DNA from: JACRCT01 sp049841135
GTDB lineage: Bacteria; Myxococcota; Myxococcia; Myxococcales; UBA5297
Length of the DNA stretch: 64,000 nucleotides
Direction of reading: 5' to 3'
NCBI GenBank assembly: GCA_049841135.1
Contig: JASGHK010000004.1
Location: forward strand, 1,674,001 to 1,738,000
Positions 10,801 to 27,223 of the stretch are shown here, piece after piece (position 1 is the stretch's first letter; each line of letters begins with the position of its first letter). The translations under genes and the position numbers were made by a program. The notes beneath the pieces are model-generated. The model was not told the DNA's origin and searched no databases. It saw nothing but the letters and a program-made list of their open reading frames with translations.

Positions 10801-11009
10801 AGCCCCTGCTCGGCGGCGAAGGCGAGCGCCCCGGCCGCCGCGAGGTGGGCTTCAACGAGACCTTCTACTTCTTCACCGAGAAGACGCACCGCGTGCAGGC
10901 GCTGCTGGAGTCCGAGGGGCGCATGGGACTCGACACCCACGGCGGGACCTCGCACCTCAAGCCCGGCCAGCTCGACGACCTGGTCGACTTCCTGGAGTCG
11001 ATCGAATGA
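7893..11009 (+). CDS. Large secreted beta-propeller multiheme cytochrome, MauG-like C-terminus
   Basis: A 1038-residue exported protein with an N-terminal signal sequence (LTVLASLLASAGLLGIAAYG). Two blocks of YVTN-type propeller blades (about residues 85-240 and 340-650) flank an insertion holding an unusual CX4CH (C258-GSAD-C263-H264). The C-terminal part has two normal heme sites, CFHCH at residue 680 and CVACH at residue 860, in a diheme peroxidase/MauG-like setting (RGLWERPPVFLHGG). It probably works in the periplasm as an oxidase or peroxidase. The gene is followed with a four-base overlap by the reading frame of the formylglycine-generating-enzyme-like gene, so the two are very likely an operon. 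Substrate unknown. Confidence 0.8.
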   Translation: MHSRRPLLNLTVLASLLASAGLLGIAAYGAVEPPAVAMPIPVPPTPPVTVAPEGSSPPNRFGRLMSKRWGHGVAYERENLTPVANPHPNPERQPKRDRPYDVEITPDGKKVYVALQGTERLPGHELAVYDVERDQIVKRIFLKPASEKGEPASSPYRLGMHPGGRFLVVSSRYSNFLTVVDTQKDAAVSEIPLDFYAQGFTFDREGKTLYVTDRYLDQVLVVDVHADGERFEAKLRELGDLDEKRFAADVHPRLVRRCGSADCHAVARGGLLASQDPKPSFLSVLPLVTPGSPKDSRLLRAVTRTRDGGYADRKPPYLGHALGTVVFPSIHEDADYAAIASWIDAARDGPGIPIGNPRSKPKVAALSSDGRFLFVGNTGTQDLSIVSTKSLEEVGGIYLQNTVNDLKVVRSPATGHDYLVIATEGVGFGVVRERDPEGSETWDPKSPTAHWSVKRDLNTGKVLPKEQQEVLGPFDAVDGTASIKFRDIQNDVVFVDVSALSLPDQAPKSGPGYLVRPNRYESHRGWVRYTSDTAESTVGDIKGDIPPELMRVVGAFPEKIAVQGDRLFVTMQASAEVQEWRLNAEAADPADSLVPVRNYPTGIQPIGLCAGPDGTPAANKLFVANFLSQTLTVIDRKTGTSREVVVDPSILARPIPDSNAERGEFISHTAMLSTDGDTSCFHCHYLDMGDGRPWGVSQVVGQEFMHEGAAGQFVIGGAMSVPQMRNLFATQPFFFEGTLSAYEPRSMIMEHSPSDDLAGPTPQGDFSWLEANAAMTGVDDVQSSMEATTAFQSSLEERRDELFRRIPLRLFGKSFALRDFQRFVGDWQTHEPRLLPNPFDRKAASVLRGKVLFEDPQVGCVACHAPPSFTRKDLGQKSTGAIPAVVTVTPRDASFTLIGMNRLDFLNGYQRDLEPWDSGRNELGQGRYTTFPLRGLWERPPVFLHGGVARTLREVVATPGHNALRRFKYEPLLGGEGERPGRREVGFNETFYFFTEKTHRVQALLESEGRMGLDTHGGTSHLKPGQLDDLVDFLESIE

Positions 11010-11012
11010 CTT

Positions 11013-11050
11013 CACCCCGAGCTTGTCGACCGACACCCCAAGCTTGTCGA
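11013..11050 (+). repeat. Tandem 17-base REP-like repeat
   Basis: Two copies of CACCCCGAGCTTGTCGA and CACCCCAAGCTTGTCGA, 21 bases apart, start at 11013 and 11034. They differ at one base. The second, with the following GGGG, forms an imperfect palindrome. The motif resembles the short dispersed CCC(T)GAGC.TGTCGA(A)GGG element found in many bacterial genomes. They lie inside the upstream extension of the next reading frame, which supports a later start for that gene. Confidence 0.5.
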
Positions 11051-11116
11051 GGGGCCAGAGCTCGTTCCTCCGCCGGATTCACCCGCCTGCTTTGGATCCT
11101 GCTCCTCCCTTTCCTG

Positions 11117-11246
11117 GTCATGAACCGGATCTGCCTCGTGCTCGTCTCGTTCCTCATCACTGCACAGGGCCGGAGGAGGCCCGCGCGCTCACGCTTGCGG
11201 CTCGGGCCGGTCATGGGCCGGACCTGCCTCGTGCTCGTTTCGTTCC
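11117..11246 (+). repeat. Direct repeat duplicating a gene start
   Basis: About 37 bases beginning GGTCATG at 11117 recur at 11209 with a few changes. Both copies contain an in-frame ATG (11120 and 11213) and encode nearly the same peptide, MNRICLVLVSF and MGRTCLVLVSF. The spacing keeps frame (93 bases). It looks like a local duplication of the translation start and first half of the signal peptide. Confidence 0.6.
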
Positions 11247-12118
11247 CCTCGGTCGCCATCGCTGCGGACGCGATGGTCCCGGTCCCAGCCGGCGAGTTCC
11301 TGATGGGTACCGCCGACGCCCACGTCGATCTTCCCAAGGTCCCCGCCAAGGCCCCGCTCCACCCCAGCGACCTCACCGTCGTCCGCGCCGATGCGAGCTG
11401 GCGCCGCGCCGACGAGCGGCCGCAGAAGAAGGTGATGCTGCAGGCGTTCGCCATCGACCGCACCGAGGTGACCAACGCCCAGTACCGCCGCTTCCTGGAG
11501 GAGATCTCGCGGACGAAGGACCACTCGAAGTGCCACCCGGCGGAACCCAAGGGCAAGGACCACACTCCGCGCTACTGGCGGGACGACTTCAACCCGCTGC
11601 TGAAGGTCCCGGCCTATGCCCGTCTCGCGCACTTCGACCGCGCAACCTTCACCGCCGACGACAAGCCGGTGGTCGGCGTGGACTGGTTCGACGCCTTCGC
11701 CTACGCGGCCTGGGCCGGCAAGCGCCTGCCGACCGAGGCCGAATGGGAGAAGGCCTGCCGCGGCACCGACGGCCGGCGCTGGCCGTGGGGCGACGACTGG
11801 AAGAACGGGTTGGCCAACGTCGGCGGCGAGAAGAAGGGGCAGGACGTGCGGGTGAAGGGCGTGGAGAAGGACGGCTGGATCTACCCGGCACCGGTGGGCT
11901 CCTTCCCCGAGGGCCGCAGCCCCTACGGGTGCGTGGACCTGGCCGGCAACGCCGCGGAGTGGGTCTTCGACCAGGACCCGGCCACGGGCGCGCGGATGGT
12001 CCGCGGCGGCAGCTCCCAGAACCTGCCCTCCCAGGTGCGCTGCGCCGCTCACGAGCGGCGCGAGCCGGAGTTCCGCTCCTTCACGCTCGGCTTCCGCTGC
12101 GCGAGGGCCCTGCCGTGA
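11213..12118 (+). CDS. Secreted formylglycine-generating-enzyme-like (SUMF1/FGE-sulfatase) protein
   Basis: A SUMF1/FGE-sulfatase fold protein, seen in MVPVPAGEFLMGT, FAIDRTEVTNAQYRRFL, GKRLPTEAEWEKACRG, RRWPWGDDW, GNAAEWVFDQ and the C-terminal GGSSQN...LGFRC. The family includes enzymes that oxidise a cysteine to formylglycine and iron-dependent relatives (EgtB, PvdO); many members have no known activity. I chose ATG 11213 because it gives a clean signal peptide (MGRTCLVLVSFPSVAIAADA); 11120 and 11006 are in-frame alternatives. Export puts it in the same compartment as the cytochromes upstream. A GTGA overlap joins it to the next, related gene. Confidence 0.75.
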   Translation: MGRTCLVLVSFPSVAIAADAMVPVPAGEFLMGTADAHVDLPKVPAKAPLHPSDLTVVRADASWRRADERPQKKVMLQAFAIDRTEVTNAQYRRFLEEISRTKDHSKCHPAEPKGKDHTPRYWRDDFNPLLKVPAYARLAHFDRATFTADDKPVVGVDWFDAFAYAAWAGKRLPTEAEWEKACRGTDGRRWPWGDDWKNGLANVGGEKKGQDVRVKGVEKDGWIYPAPVGSFPEGRSPYGCVDLAGNAAEWVFDQDPATGARMVRGGSSQNLPSQVRCAAHERREPEFRSFTLGFRCARALP

Positions 12119-13155
12119 TACCCCTTCCCCTCGGCCTCGTTCCACTGCTCCTCGCGCTCGCCGCCGCCCCGGCCATCGGCGAGATGGTGAAGGTCCCGGC
12201 CGGCCCGTTCACGATGGGCGCTGACGACGCCAACGACGACGAGCGGCCGGCGCACCGGGTGAGCCTGCCGGCGTTCTCCATCGACCGGACCGAGGTCAGC
12301 AACGCCGCCTTCGACGCCTGGGCGCGCACGGCGTGGGACCGCATCGAGGGCACCTGGTACCGCTGGTCCGCGCCAGGCTGCGTAGCGCTCATCGGCGCGC
12401 TCGAGGCTCGCTATGGTGCGCCGCTCGCGAAGCTTCCGCCTGCGCCGGCGACGCTCGCCAAGGCCGAAATGGAGAGGCGTGCCGCCGACGTCGTCCGCTG
12501 GCGCGCCGCGGTGGCTGCGCTGCTGCACCTGACCGGCGAAGACGCGTCAGCGGGCATCGCCGCAGTCGCGGACAAGCCAAGTGTTGCCAAGGCGATCCAG
12601 GCCACGACGTCGCTCCCCGTGCGCGGGGTCACCTGGCGCGATGCCGTGGCCTACTGCAAGGCCCAGGGCAAGCGCCTGCCGACCGAGGCGGAGTGGGAGA
12701 AGGCGGCCCGCGGGACCGACGGCCGCCGCTGGCCCTTCGGCGACCGCATCGAAGAAGGCGTCTGTGCCATCGGAGGCGATCCGGAGGCGGGCCCGTCTCT
12801 CGTCGGCGCCCATCCGAAGTGCGCCTCGCCGTTCGGCGCTCTCGACATGGCGGGCAACGTCTGGGAATGGGTCGAGGACTGGTACGGCGAGCGCTACTAC
12901 GAGACCTCCCCCGCGGTCAGTCCGAGCGGCCCCAAGGGACTGCCCGACGGCCGCCTCCCCGAGCCTGCTCCCGGCAAGGACCTCCTCCGCACTCCGATGC
13001 AGGGCCGCGAGAGCGACACCCGCAAAGTGCTCCGCGGCGGCGGCTTCGGCGGCGGATTGGGGATCATGCCCGCCTACTCGGCGCGCACGACCCGGCGGAT
13101 GTGGAGCAACCCCACCTACTCGGCTGCCGACGTCGGCTTCCGCTGCGCCCAGTAG
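12115..13155 (+). CDS. Second secreted FGE-sulfatase-domain protein with central insertion
   Basis: Paralogue of the preceding gene, with a GTG start at 12115 overlapping its stop. A signal peptide (VIPLPLGLVPLLLALAAAPA) leads into MVKVPAGPFTMGADD, FSIDRTEVSNAAFDAWA, GKRLPTEAEWEKAARG, RRWPFGDR, GNVWEWVEDWYG and the terminal GGGFGGG...VGFRCAQ. Between the substrate-side segments, about residues 75-165, it has an Ala-rich helical insertion that the first copy lacks. It should be periplasmic or secreted. The pair suggests a two-enzyme modification step, but no target is identified. Another reading is a non-catalytic binding protein of the same fold. Confidence 0.75.
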   Translation: MIPLPLGLVPLLLALAAAPAIGEMVKVPAGPFTMGADDANDDERPAHRVSLPAFSIDRTEVSNAAFDAWARTAWDRIEGTWYRWSAPGCVALIGALEARYGAPLAKLPPAPATLAKAEMERRAADVVRWRAAVAALLHLTGEDASAGIAAVADKPSVAKAIQATTSLPVRGVTWRDAVAYCKAQGKRLPTEAEWEKAARGTDGRRWPFGDRIEEGVCAIGGDPEAGPSLVGAHPKCASPFGALDMAGNVWEWVEDWYGERYYETSPAVSPSGPKGLPDGRLPEPAPGKDLLRTPMQGRESDTRKVLRGGGFGGGLGIMPAYSARTTRRMWSNPTYSAADVGFRCAQ

Positions 13156-13224
13156 CCCCGCGCGCGTTGCCCCTCCCGTCACGCCCGGCGACAATCCAAG
13201 GCCATCGGCTTCTTGGAGCAGCCC

Positions 13225-14826
13225 ATGAACCCCATGCGAACGTCACTCCTCCTCATCGTCGTCGCGGCGCTCACTGCCTGCCCGAGCCCGAATCCGGAGC
13301 CAGGCGACGGTGGTCACGGCGGCGTGGATGCACGTGTCACGCTCCTCGACGGCTCGACGCTCCTTGGCGACACCGGCTCAGCGACGCAGCCCGACGCGGG
13401 CGTGGGCGCGAGCGACTCGGGCAGCGTGCCGCACGGCGACTCGGGACTGCCCACCTCCGGCGACGCCGGCCAGGTGCCCGTCGCCGCGTGCAGCGAGGTG
13501 ACAGCCAGCGCACCGGATCCGCAGAACTACGATGCCCTCCTGGGCTGCCTTCGCAATCCGGCCGAGTCGTCGACCGACCAGCAGCAGGCGGTGAAGGTCT
13601 TCGTGGCGGCGGTCGAGTCCCACGGCGGCTTCCCCATCCGCGCCGGCGGCGACGCCGTCTTCGTCTACGTCCGCGACCCGGCCTACGACGGCGAGATCTC
13701 CAACGGCCGGCGCGGCGATCCTCTTCGGCTGGCCGGCGAGCTCAACGGCTGGACCCCGGCCGCGCTCTCGTCCGAGAAAGCCGGCTTCTTCCACCTGCGC
13801 GTGCCGTTCGCCGGCGACGGCTCCAAGCGCTGGGGCTACAAGTTCGTGGCCAAGGACGGCTCCGGGCAGGACGTCTGGTTCGCCGACCCCTTCGCCCGGC
13901 GCTTCCTCTACGACGCGAACGGCGAAATCTCCCTCGTCGTCGGCGAGGACTCGGTGGGCCACCTGGAGTGGATCCGCAGCGTCCACGCCACGCTGCTCGG
14001 CAACGACCGGTCCATCGTCCTCTACGTCCCCAGGGGCTACGACTCCGCCGCGGCTTCGGCCAGGCGCTACCCGGTCGTCTACATGCACGACGGCAACAAC
14101 CTGTTCGACCCCACCGCCATCTGGGGCGGCTGGAAGGCGGATGTGGTCGCCGACGAGGAGATTGGCCAGGGGCGCGCCAAGGAGTTCCTCGTCGTGGGCG
14201 TGCCCAACAACTCGGACCGCATGAACGAGTACACGCACACCGCCGACACCGTGGACAACAAGGTCTACCCGGGCAAGGGCGCGCAGTACGCCGACTTCCT
14301 GGTCCACGACCTCAAGCCGCTCATCGACGCGCGTTACCGCACGCTCACCGACAAGCCCAACACGGCGATCCTCGGCTCGAGCCTGGGCGGGCTCATCTCG
14401 TACTACGTCGGGCTGCAGTACCCCGACCTCTTCAAGTACGTCGGCGGCATGTCCTCCACCTTCGGCTGGGGCATGCCGCCCAACAAGACCGTCTTGGACC
14501 TGTACGCCGGCACGGCCGATCTCGGAAGCCGCGGGCAGGTCTTCTACCTCGACAGCGGCGGCAGCCCGCCCCCCGGCGGCATCGCGAACTGCACCTACAC
14601 GCTCGCCGACGACTCCGGCGACTCGGACAACTACTGCGTCACCTTGAAGATGAAGGACCTCCTGGTCGCGGCCGGCTACGACACCTTCCCCGACGATCCC
14701 TCCGCCGACCGCCTGACGCCGGACGGCGTGAACATCCTCCACTGGTGGGAGAGCGGCGCTCAGCACAACGAGGCGGCCTGGAACGCCCGCCTGCCGATGG
14801 CCTTCAGGCTGTTCTTCCGGCCGTAG
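13225..14826 (+). CDS. Lipid-anchored esterase (esterase D/Fes-like alpha/beta hydrolase)
   Basis: A lipoprotein (lipobox ALTAC) with a long Asp/Gly/Ser-rich linker, then an E-set/CBM48-like domain (about 150-250: LRLAGELNGWTPAAL, KRWGYKFVAKDG) and a C-terminal alpha/beta hydrolase of the esterase D/enterochelin esterase group. Visible motifs are YPVVYMHDGNNLFD, the nucleophile elbow GSSLGG, and a late His in HWWESGAQHNE. ATG 13225 is preferred over 13213 because GGAG sits about 7 bases before it. It likely hydrolyses an ester outside the cytoplasm. It follows the FGE-like pair on the same strand by 69 bases and may belong to the same unit. Confidence 0.8.
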   Translation: MNPMRTSLLLIVVAALTACPSPNPEPGDGGHGGVDARVTLLDGSTLLGDTGSATQPDAGVGASDSGSVPHGDSGLPTSGDAGQVPVAACSEVTASAPDPQNYDALLGCLRNPAESSTDQQQAVKVFVAAVESHGGFPIRAGGDAVFVYVRDPAYDGEISNGRRGDPLRLAGELNGWTPAALSSEKAGFFHLRVPFAGDGSKRWGYKFVAKDGSGQDVWFADPFARRFLYDANGEISLVVGEDSVGHLEWIRSVHATLLGNDRSIVLYVPRGYDSAAASARRYPVVYMHDGNNLFDPTAIWGGWKADVVADEEIGQGRAKEFLVVGVPNNSDRMNEYTHTADTVDNKVYPGKGAQYADFLVHDLKPLIDARYRTLTDKPNTAILGSSLGGLISYYVGLQYPDLFKYVGGMSSTFGWGMPPNKTVLDLYAGTADLGSRGQVFYLDSGGSPPPGGIANCTYTLADDSGDSDNYCVTLKMKDLLVAAGYDTFPDDPSADRLTPDGVNILHWWESGAQHNEAAWNARLPMAFRLFFRP

Positions 14827-14882
14827 CCGGACCGCCCCCGGCCGAGCTTGCTGAAGATAGGCAGCTGGTTTGTGACATGAGT

Positions 14883-14906
14883 CTGGGCGCGAGCCCCGGC
14901 GCCCAG
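14883..14906. terminator. Hairpin between convergent genes
   Basis: CTGGGCGC and GCGCCCAG form an 8-bp stem with an 8-base loop between the convergent esterase and CBM-like genes. There is no T-run, so it would be a weak or Rho-assisted terminator. Confidence 0.4.
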
Positions 14907-14953
14907 CCCCATCGGGAGGAGCGGGCGCCGTGGCAGTCACTCGAGTCGGTGTC

Positions 14954-15382
14954 TCAGCGTCGCAGGACTCGACCCGAGGCCAGGTCCACCTCGTAGTAGC
15001 CCAGGGCGTGCCCGGCGTTGTCCCAGAGGGCCTCGCCATCTTCGGCGCCGTCCTTGTGAGTGAAGAAGGCCATGCACGCGCCCTCGAGCTCGGGCTCGGG
15101 TCCCATGGGGATGGAAGCCACGGCCTTGCCATCTTCGAACGCCATCGGCACGTCGTGGGCGTTCGCCCAGGTCTGCCCCCCGCGGCGCTCTCCGAAGCGG
15201 ACGTACAGCGGGCGGTGCTTCATGAGGGGACCGCTGTACACCACCTCGAGCGTCCCACCACCGCGCGGCCGCTCCAGGAAGGTCGCCTGCACGGTCTCCT
15301 CGCCCTCGAGCACCCGCGGTACGCGCTGCGCCTGCGGCTTGCCCTCTTCGCCCCTGCCTCCGTGGATACTCCGGTGCACCAT
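14954..15382 (-). CDS. Small protein with starch-binding-like (CBM25/53-type) domain
   Basis: A 142-residue protein with start ATG 15382, preceded by GGGGGAGC. After a basic 30-residue N-terminus without a signal peptide, it has one beta-rich domain: VQATFLERP, LYVRFGERRGGQTWANA, AVASIPMGPE, ACMAFFTHKDG and ALWDNAGHALGYYEVDL. The Trp-Asp-Asn near the end is typical of CBM25/26/53 starch-binding modules. It may bind alpha-glucan such as glycogen inside the cell. The gene stands alone, downstream of the rpoBC operon terminator. Family assignment is from motif shape only. Confidence 0.55.
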   Translation of the reverse strand: MVHRSIHGGRGEEGKPQAQRVPRVLEGEETVQATFLERPRGGGTLEVVYSGPLMKHRPLYVRFGERRGGQTWANAHDVPMAFEDGKAVASIPMGPEPELEGACMAFFTHKDGAEDGEALWDNAGHALGYYEVDLASGRVLRR

Positions 15383-15520
15383 GTGCTCCCCCTGTCGGTC
15401 GGTTGGATTGGGTACGACGGCGCGAATGGGTAGCACAGGGCCTGCGCGCCAGAGGCCACCTCGCGCGGCGGCGCTCGCCCTCGCGACGGGCGACCAACAC
15501 TGTCACGTGCAGATAGGACA

Positions 15521-15550
15521 GCGCCCGGTCCCCTCGCGGGAACCGGGCGC
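15521..15550 (-). terminator. Terminator after rpoC
   Basis: GCGCCCGGT and ACCGGGCGC form a perfect 9-bp outer stem, with three more pairs inside after one mismatch and a TCGC loop. It lies 39 bases past the rpoC stop. On the minus strand the sequence after it is only moderately T-rich (TGTCCTATCT). Confidence 0.55.
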
Positions 15551-15588
15551 CGCCCGTCCATCCGTGGCTGTCGGTGACGCGGCGACCG

Positions 15589-19787
<4,199 letters not shown>

Positions 19788-19879
19788 GTGCTTCTCCTCG
19801 CGGACGAAAGCTTGAAGTGGGGGCAGCGGGGAGGAAGCGTCCGAGGCTTCCTCCCCGCCCTTGCCTTAAGAGAGTTCCG

Positions 19880-24095
<4,216 letters not shown>

Positions 24096-24266
24096 CCGAG
24101 CTCCCATGTCGCGGGCGGGGTTCCTGTTGGGGGCTGGCTCGCCAGCTCACCCGAGGACCGCCGCGGAACGGACTTCAACCTGCGTTTTTTCGGGAATCCA
24201 AGTGGGCCAACCGCAGTCGCGAAGGCCTTTGTTCCCGCGTGTACTTCTCGAATTTCAATGACGCGA

Positions 24267-24300
24267 GGAGGCCGGAGCGGCTTTCGCTGCCCCGGCCTCC
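24267..24300 (-). terminator. Hairpin in the rplL-rpoB interval
   Basis: GGAGGCCGG and CCGGCCTCC form a 9-bp stem with a further AGCG/CGCT stem inside, 19 bases after the rplL stop. There is no T-run, so it is more likely a partial attenuator or RNA-processing site, as found between rplL and rpoB in other bacteria, than a full stop. The rest of the 211-base interval has no gene. Confidence 0.5.
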
Positions 24301-24318
24301 CCACAGAGGCGCGCTTGC

Positions 24319-24690
24319 TTACTTGATGTCGACGGTCGCGCCGGCGGCAACGAGCTGGGCCTTGATCTTCTCGGCCTCATCCTTCGGAACGTTCTCCTTG
24401 ACGGGCTTCGGCGCACCCTCGACCAGGTCCTTGGCCTCCTTGAGGCCCAGGCCCGTGATCGCGCGGACTTCCTTGATCACGTTGATCTTGTTGGCGCCGG
24501 CCGAGGTCAGCTGCACGGTGAACTCGGTCTTGGCCTCGGCCGCGGCAGCGGCGGGGCCGGCGACGGCGGCCACGGCGACGGGCGCCGCAGCGGACACGCC
24601 CCACTTCTTCTCCAGCATCTTCACGAGCTCGGCGGCCTCCATGATGGTCAGGCCGGACAGGCTCTCGGAAATCGCATTCAGATCAGCCAT
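24319..24690 (-). CDS. rplL: Ribosomal protein bL12 (L7/L12)
   Basis: Stalk protein of the large ribosomal subunit, 123 residues, normal for the family. It has the N-terminal dimerisation helix region (ISESLSGLTIMEAAELVKML), an Ala-rich flexible hinge (about 35-52) and the C-terminal factor-binding domain (INVIKEVRAITGLGLKEAKDLVEGAPKPVKE in outline). It recruits elongation and initiation factors through four or six copies bound to L10. GGAG lies 8 bases before the start. It follows rplJ by about 100 bases. Confidence 0.97.
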   Translation of the reverse strand: MADLNAISESLSGLTIMEAAELVKMLEKKWGVSAAAPVAVAAVAGPAAAAAEAKTEFTVQLTSAGANKINVIKEVRAITGLGLKEAKDLVEGAPKPVKENVPKDEAEKIKAQLVAAGATVDIK

Positions 24691-24792
24691 TTTCTTCTCC
24701 AGAGCTTTCTAATCACGCGGCGCATGCGCCGCAGGGGTTGTACCTTCTTGCGTCCGCCCGCCCCTTCCCAGGGCGAGCGGCTGCACGACAGA

Positions 24793-25323
24793 TCACGCCT
24801 TCTTGGCCTCGGCCTCGCGGTGCGCGTCGATGACGCGCGCGAGCCCGCTCTGCGGCTGGTTGAGGATGCTGACCAGCAGCTGCGCCGGCTTGTTGATGAT
24901 GCCGAGCAGCATGGCGCGCAGTTCGGGGACGCCGGGCATCTTGCTGAGGGCCTCCACATCCTTGGCCGCCAGCTTCTTGCCCTCCAGCACCGCGCCGCGG
25001 ATCTCCATCTTGCCCTTCGACTTCTCGATGAAGTCCTGCAGCATCTTCGCCGGAGAGATCGGGTCCTCGTACCCCATGATGATGGCGCACGGACCTTCGA
25101 ACAGATCGTTGAGCACCTCGGCCGCAGTACCCTTGGCCGCGCGCTTGGCGAGCGTGTTCTTGACGACCTTGTACTCCACCTTCTGCGCGCGGAACTTCTT
25201 GCGCAGGTCGGTGATGGTCGCGACGTTGATGTCCTTGGGCGTCGCTACGATGGCCACGACGGCCTTCGTGAGCTTGTCGTGAAGCTCGGTAATCGCCTGC
25301 TCCTTTTCGCTCTTCTTAAGCAC
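24793..25323 (-). CDS. rplJ: Ribosomal protein uL10
   Basis: Base of the ribosomal stalk, 176 residues, starting at GTG 25323 with AGGTGG upstream. The N-terminal rRNA-binding domain (VEYKVVKNTLAKRAA, FEGPCAIIMGYEDP) is followed by the C-terminal helix that binds L12 dimers (LLVSILNQPQSGLARVIDAH). In many bacteria the L10-L12 complex represses its own mRNA by binding the leader; a 400-base leader without a gene lies just upstream here and fits that control. Confidence 0.96.
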   Translation of the reverse strand: MLKKSEKEQAITELHDKLTKAVVAIVATPKDINVATITDLRKKFRAQKVEYKVVKNTLAKRAAKGTAAEVLNDLFEGPCAIIMGYEDPISPAKMLQDFIEKSKGKMEIRGAVLEGKKLAAKDVEALSKMPGVPELRAMLLGIINKPAQLLVSILNQPQSGLARVIDAHREAEAKKA

Positions 25324-25723
25324 CAGGTATCACCACCTTTCACAGGGCCCCGGCTCGGGTGCCCGTCGTTGCCTGGTACAAGGAGCAGGGACCAACTAAA
25401 GGTGCGACCCCTTGCTTTCCCGTCTCGGCAGGCTGGCTGACTGCGCCGCTTAGACCTTCGCCCTTCGTCCTTTCGGCCCACCGCTCACTCGAGCGGGCTC
25501 ACGAGCCTTGTGGCATTCGGGGCGCCGGTGCCTGCTGTCTTGAACCAGGAATCGGACCGGAACTTGCTCTCCGGGCCGTTTGATTGCGCCGCGGCTTCTA
25601 AAGCATCCGCGGTCTGCTGTCAAACCTTCCGCGCATGGCACAGGAAAAAAGCGTGCCAACCAGCGGAGACACCGACGCCCGGCGAGCCCGTGAGCGGGCT
25701 GCCGGGCGCCTGATTCCAATAAC
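25324..25723 (-). promoter_or_regulatory. Untranslated rplJ leader, likely L10 autoregulatory region
   Basis: A 400-base stretch between rplA and rplJ with no credible gene. It begins with the hairpin at 25677-25707, has a T-rich patch on the minus strand near 25645-25650, and then several short inverted repeats up to rplJ. Its place and size match the rplJL leader that carries the L10(L12) binding site and often a promoter in other bacteria. The binding site itself cannot be placed by eye. Confidence 0.45.
25677..25707 (-). terminator. Strong hairpin after rplA
   Basis: GCCCGGC/GCCGGGC (7 bp) continues through one bulge into AGCCCG/CGGGCT (6 bp) with a TGAG loop, 17 bases past the rplA stop. 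No T-run follows directly, so termination may be partial. Confidence 0.55.
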
Positions 25724-26485
<762 letters not shown>

Positions 26486-26577
26486 GAGCTTCTCTCCTTG
26501 GGGTGGTGTCTAGCGAGCCGCCGTGCGGCTCTCCCACCGAAATACCGGCGCGAGGCCGGTGATCCGCAACCGTTTGC

Positions 26578-27030
26578 CTACTTGGCCACGACCTCGATGC
26601 CCATCGAGCGCGCGGTGCCCTCGATCGTCCGCATGGCGGCCTCGAGCGAGGCGGCGGTCATGTCGGTCATCTTGAGCTTGGCGATGTCCTCGATCTGCTT
26701 CTTGGTCACCTTGCCCACCTTCTCCTTGCCGGGCTTGTGCGCGCCGGAGCCCTTCTTCTTCTCGGTGTGCAGGCCCGCCGCCTTCTTGAGCAGCACCGCG
26801 GCCGGAGGAGTGCGCAGCGTGAAGGAGAACGACCGGTCGGAGTAGACGGTAATGATGACCGGGATGATGAGCGCGTCCTTGGCCTGGGCCTGGGTCGCGG
26901 CGTTGAACTGCTTGCAGAAGTCCATGATGTTCACGCCGTGCTGACCGAGCGCGGGGCCCACGGGGGGCGCCGGGTTCGCCTTGCCGGCGGGGATCTGCAG
27001 CTTGACCTGTCCACTGACCTTCTTCGCCAT
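26578..27030 (-). CDS. rplK: Ribosomal protein uL11
   Basis: Protein of the GTPase-associated centre, 150 residues. It has the N-terminal PANPAPPVGPALGQ-type segment (here AGKANPAPPVGPALGQHGVN), the two-domain layout, and the C-terminal 23S rRNA-binding domain (KTEKKKGSGAHKPGKEKVG region, then MTAASLEAAMRTIEGTARSMG). It is needed for the stringent response through RelA in bacteria that have it. It lies between nusG and rplA as in most bacteria. Confidence 0.97.
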   Translation of the reverse strand: MAKKVSGQVKLQIPAGKANPAPPVGPALGQHGVNIMDFCKQFNAATQAQAKDALIIPVIITVYSDRSFSFTLRTPPAAVLLKKAAGLHTEKKKGSGAHKPGKEKVGKVTKKQIEDIAKLKMTDMTAASLEAAMRTIEGTARSMGIEVVAK

Positions 27031-27223
27031 TGTCTTTCCACCTTCTGTGGTGCGAGCGGGCGGAGGTACCGCCCTCCCACGGGAAAACAGGCTTCGGACT
27101 TCGGACTTCGGGCTTCAGGTCGTGCTGCCTGCTTCGACCTCTTGCCCTCGCCCGACCGCCCCTCGCCTGTGCTTGGAGGCTCCCTGCCGGCCCCGATGCC
27201 CGAGGCCCGGAGCCGAAGCCTGA

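Noticed and set aside
27085..27120. Tandem CTTCGGA-like run in the nusG-rplK gap
   Set aside because: Only three imperfect short units; simple-sequence repeat without further signal.
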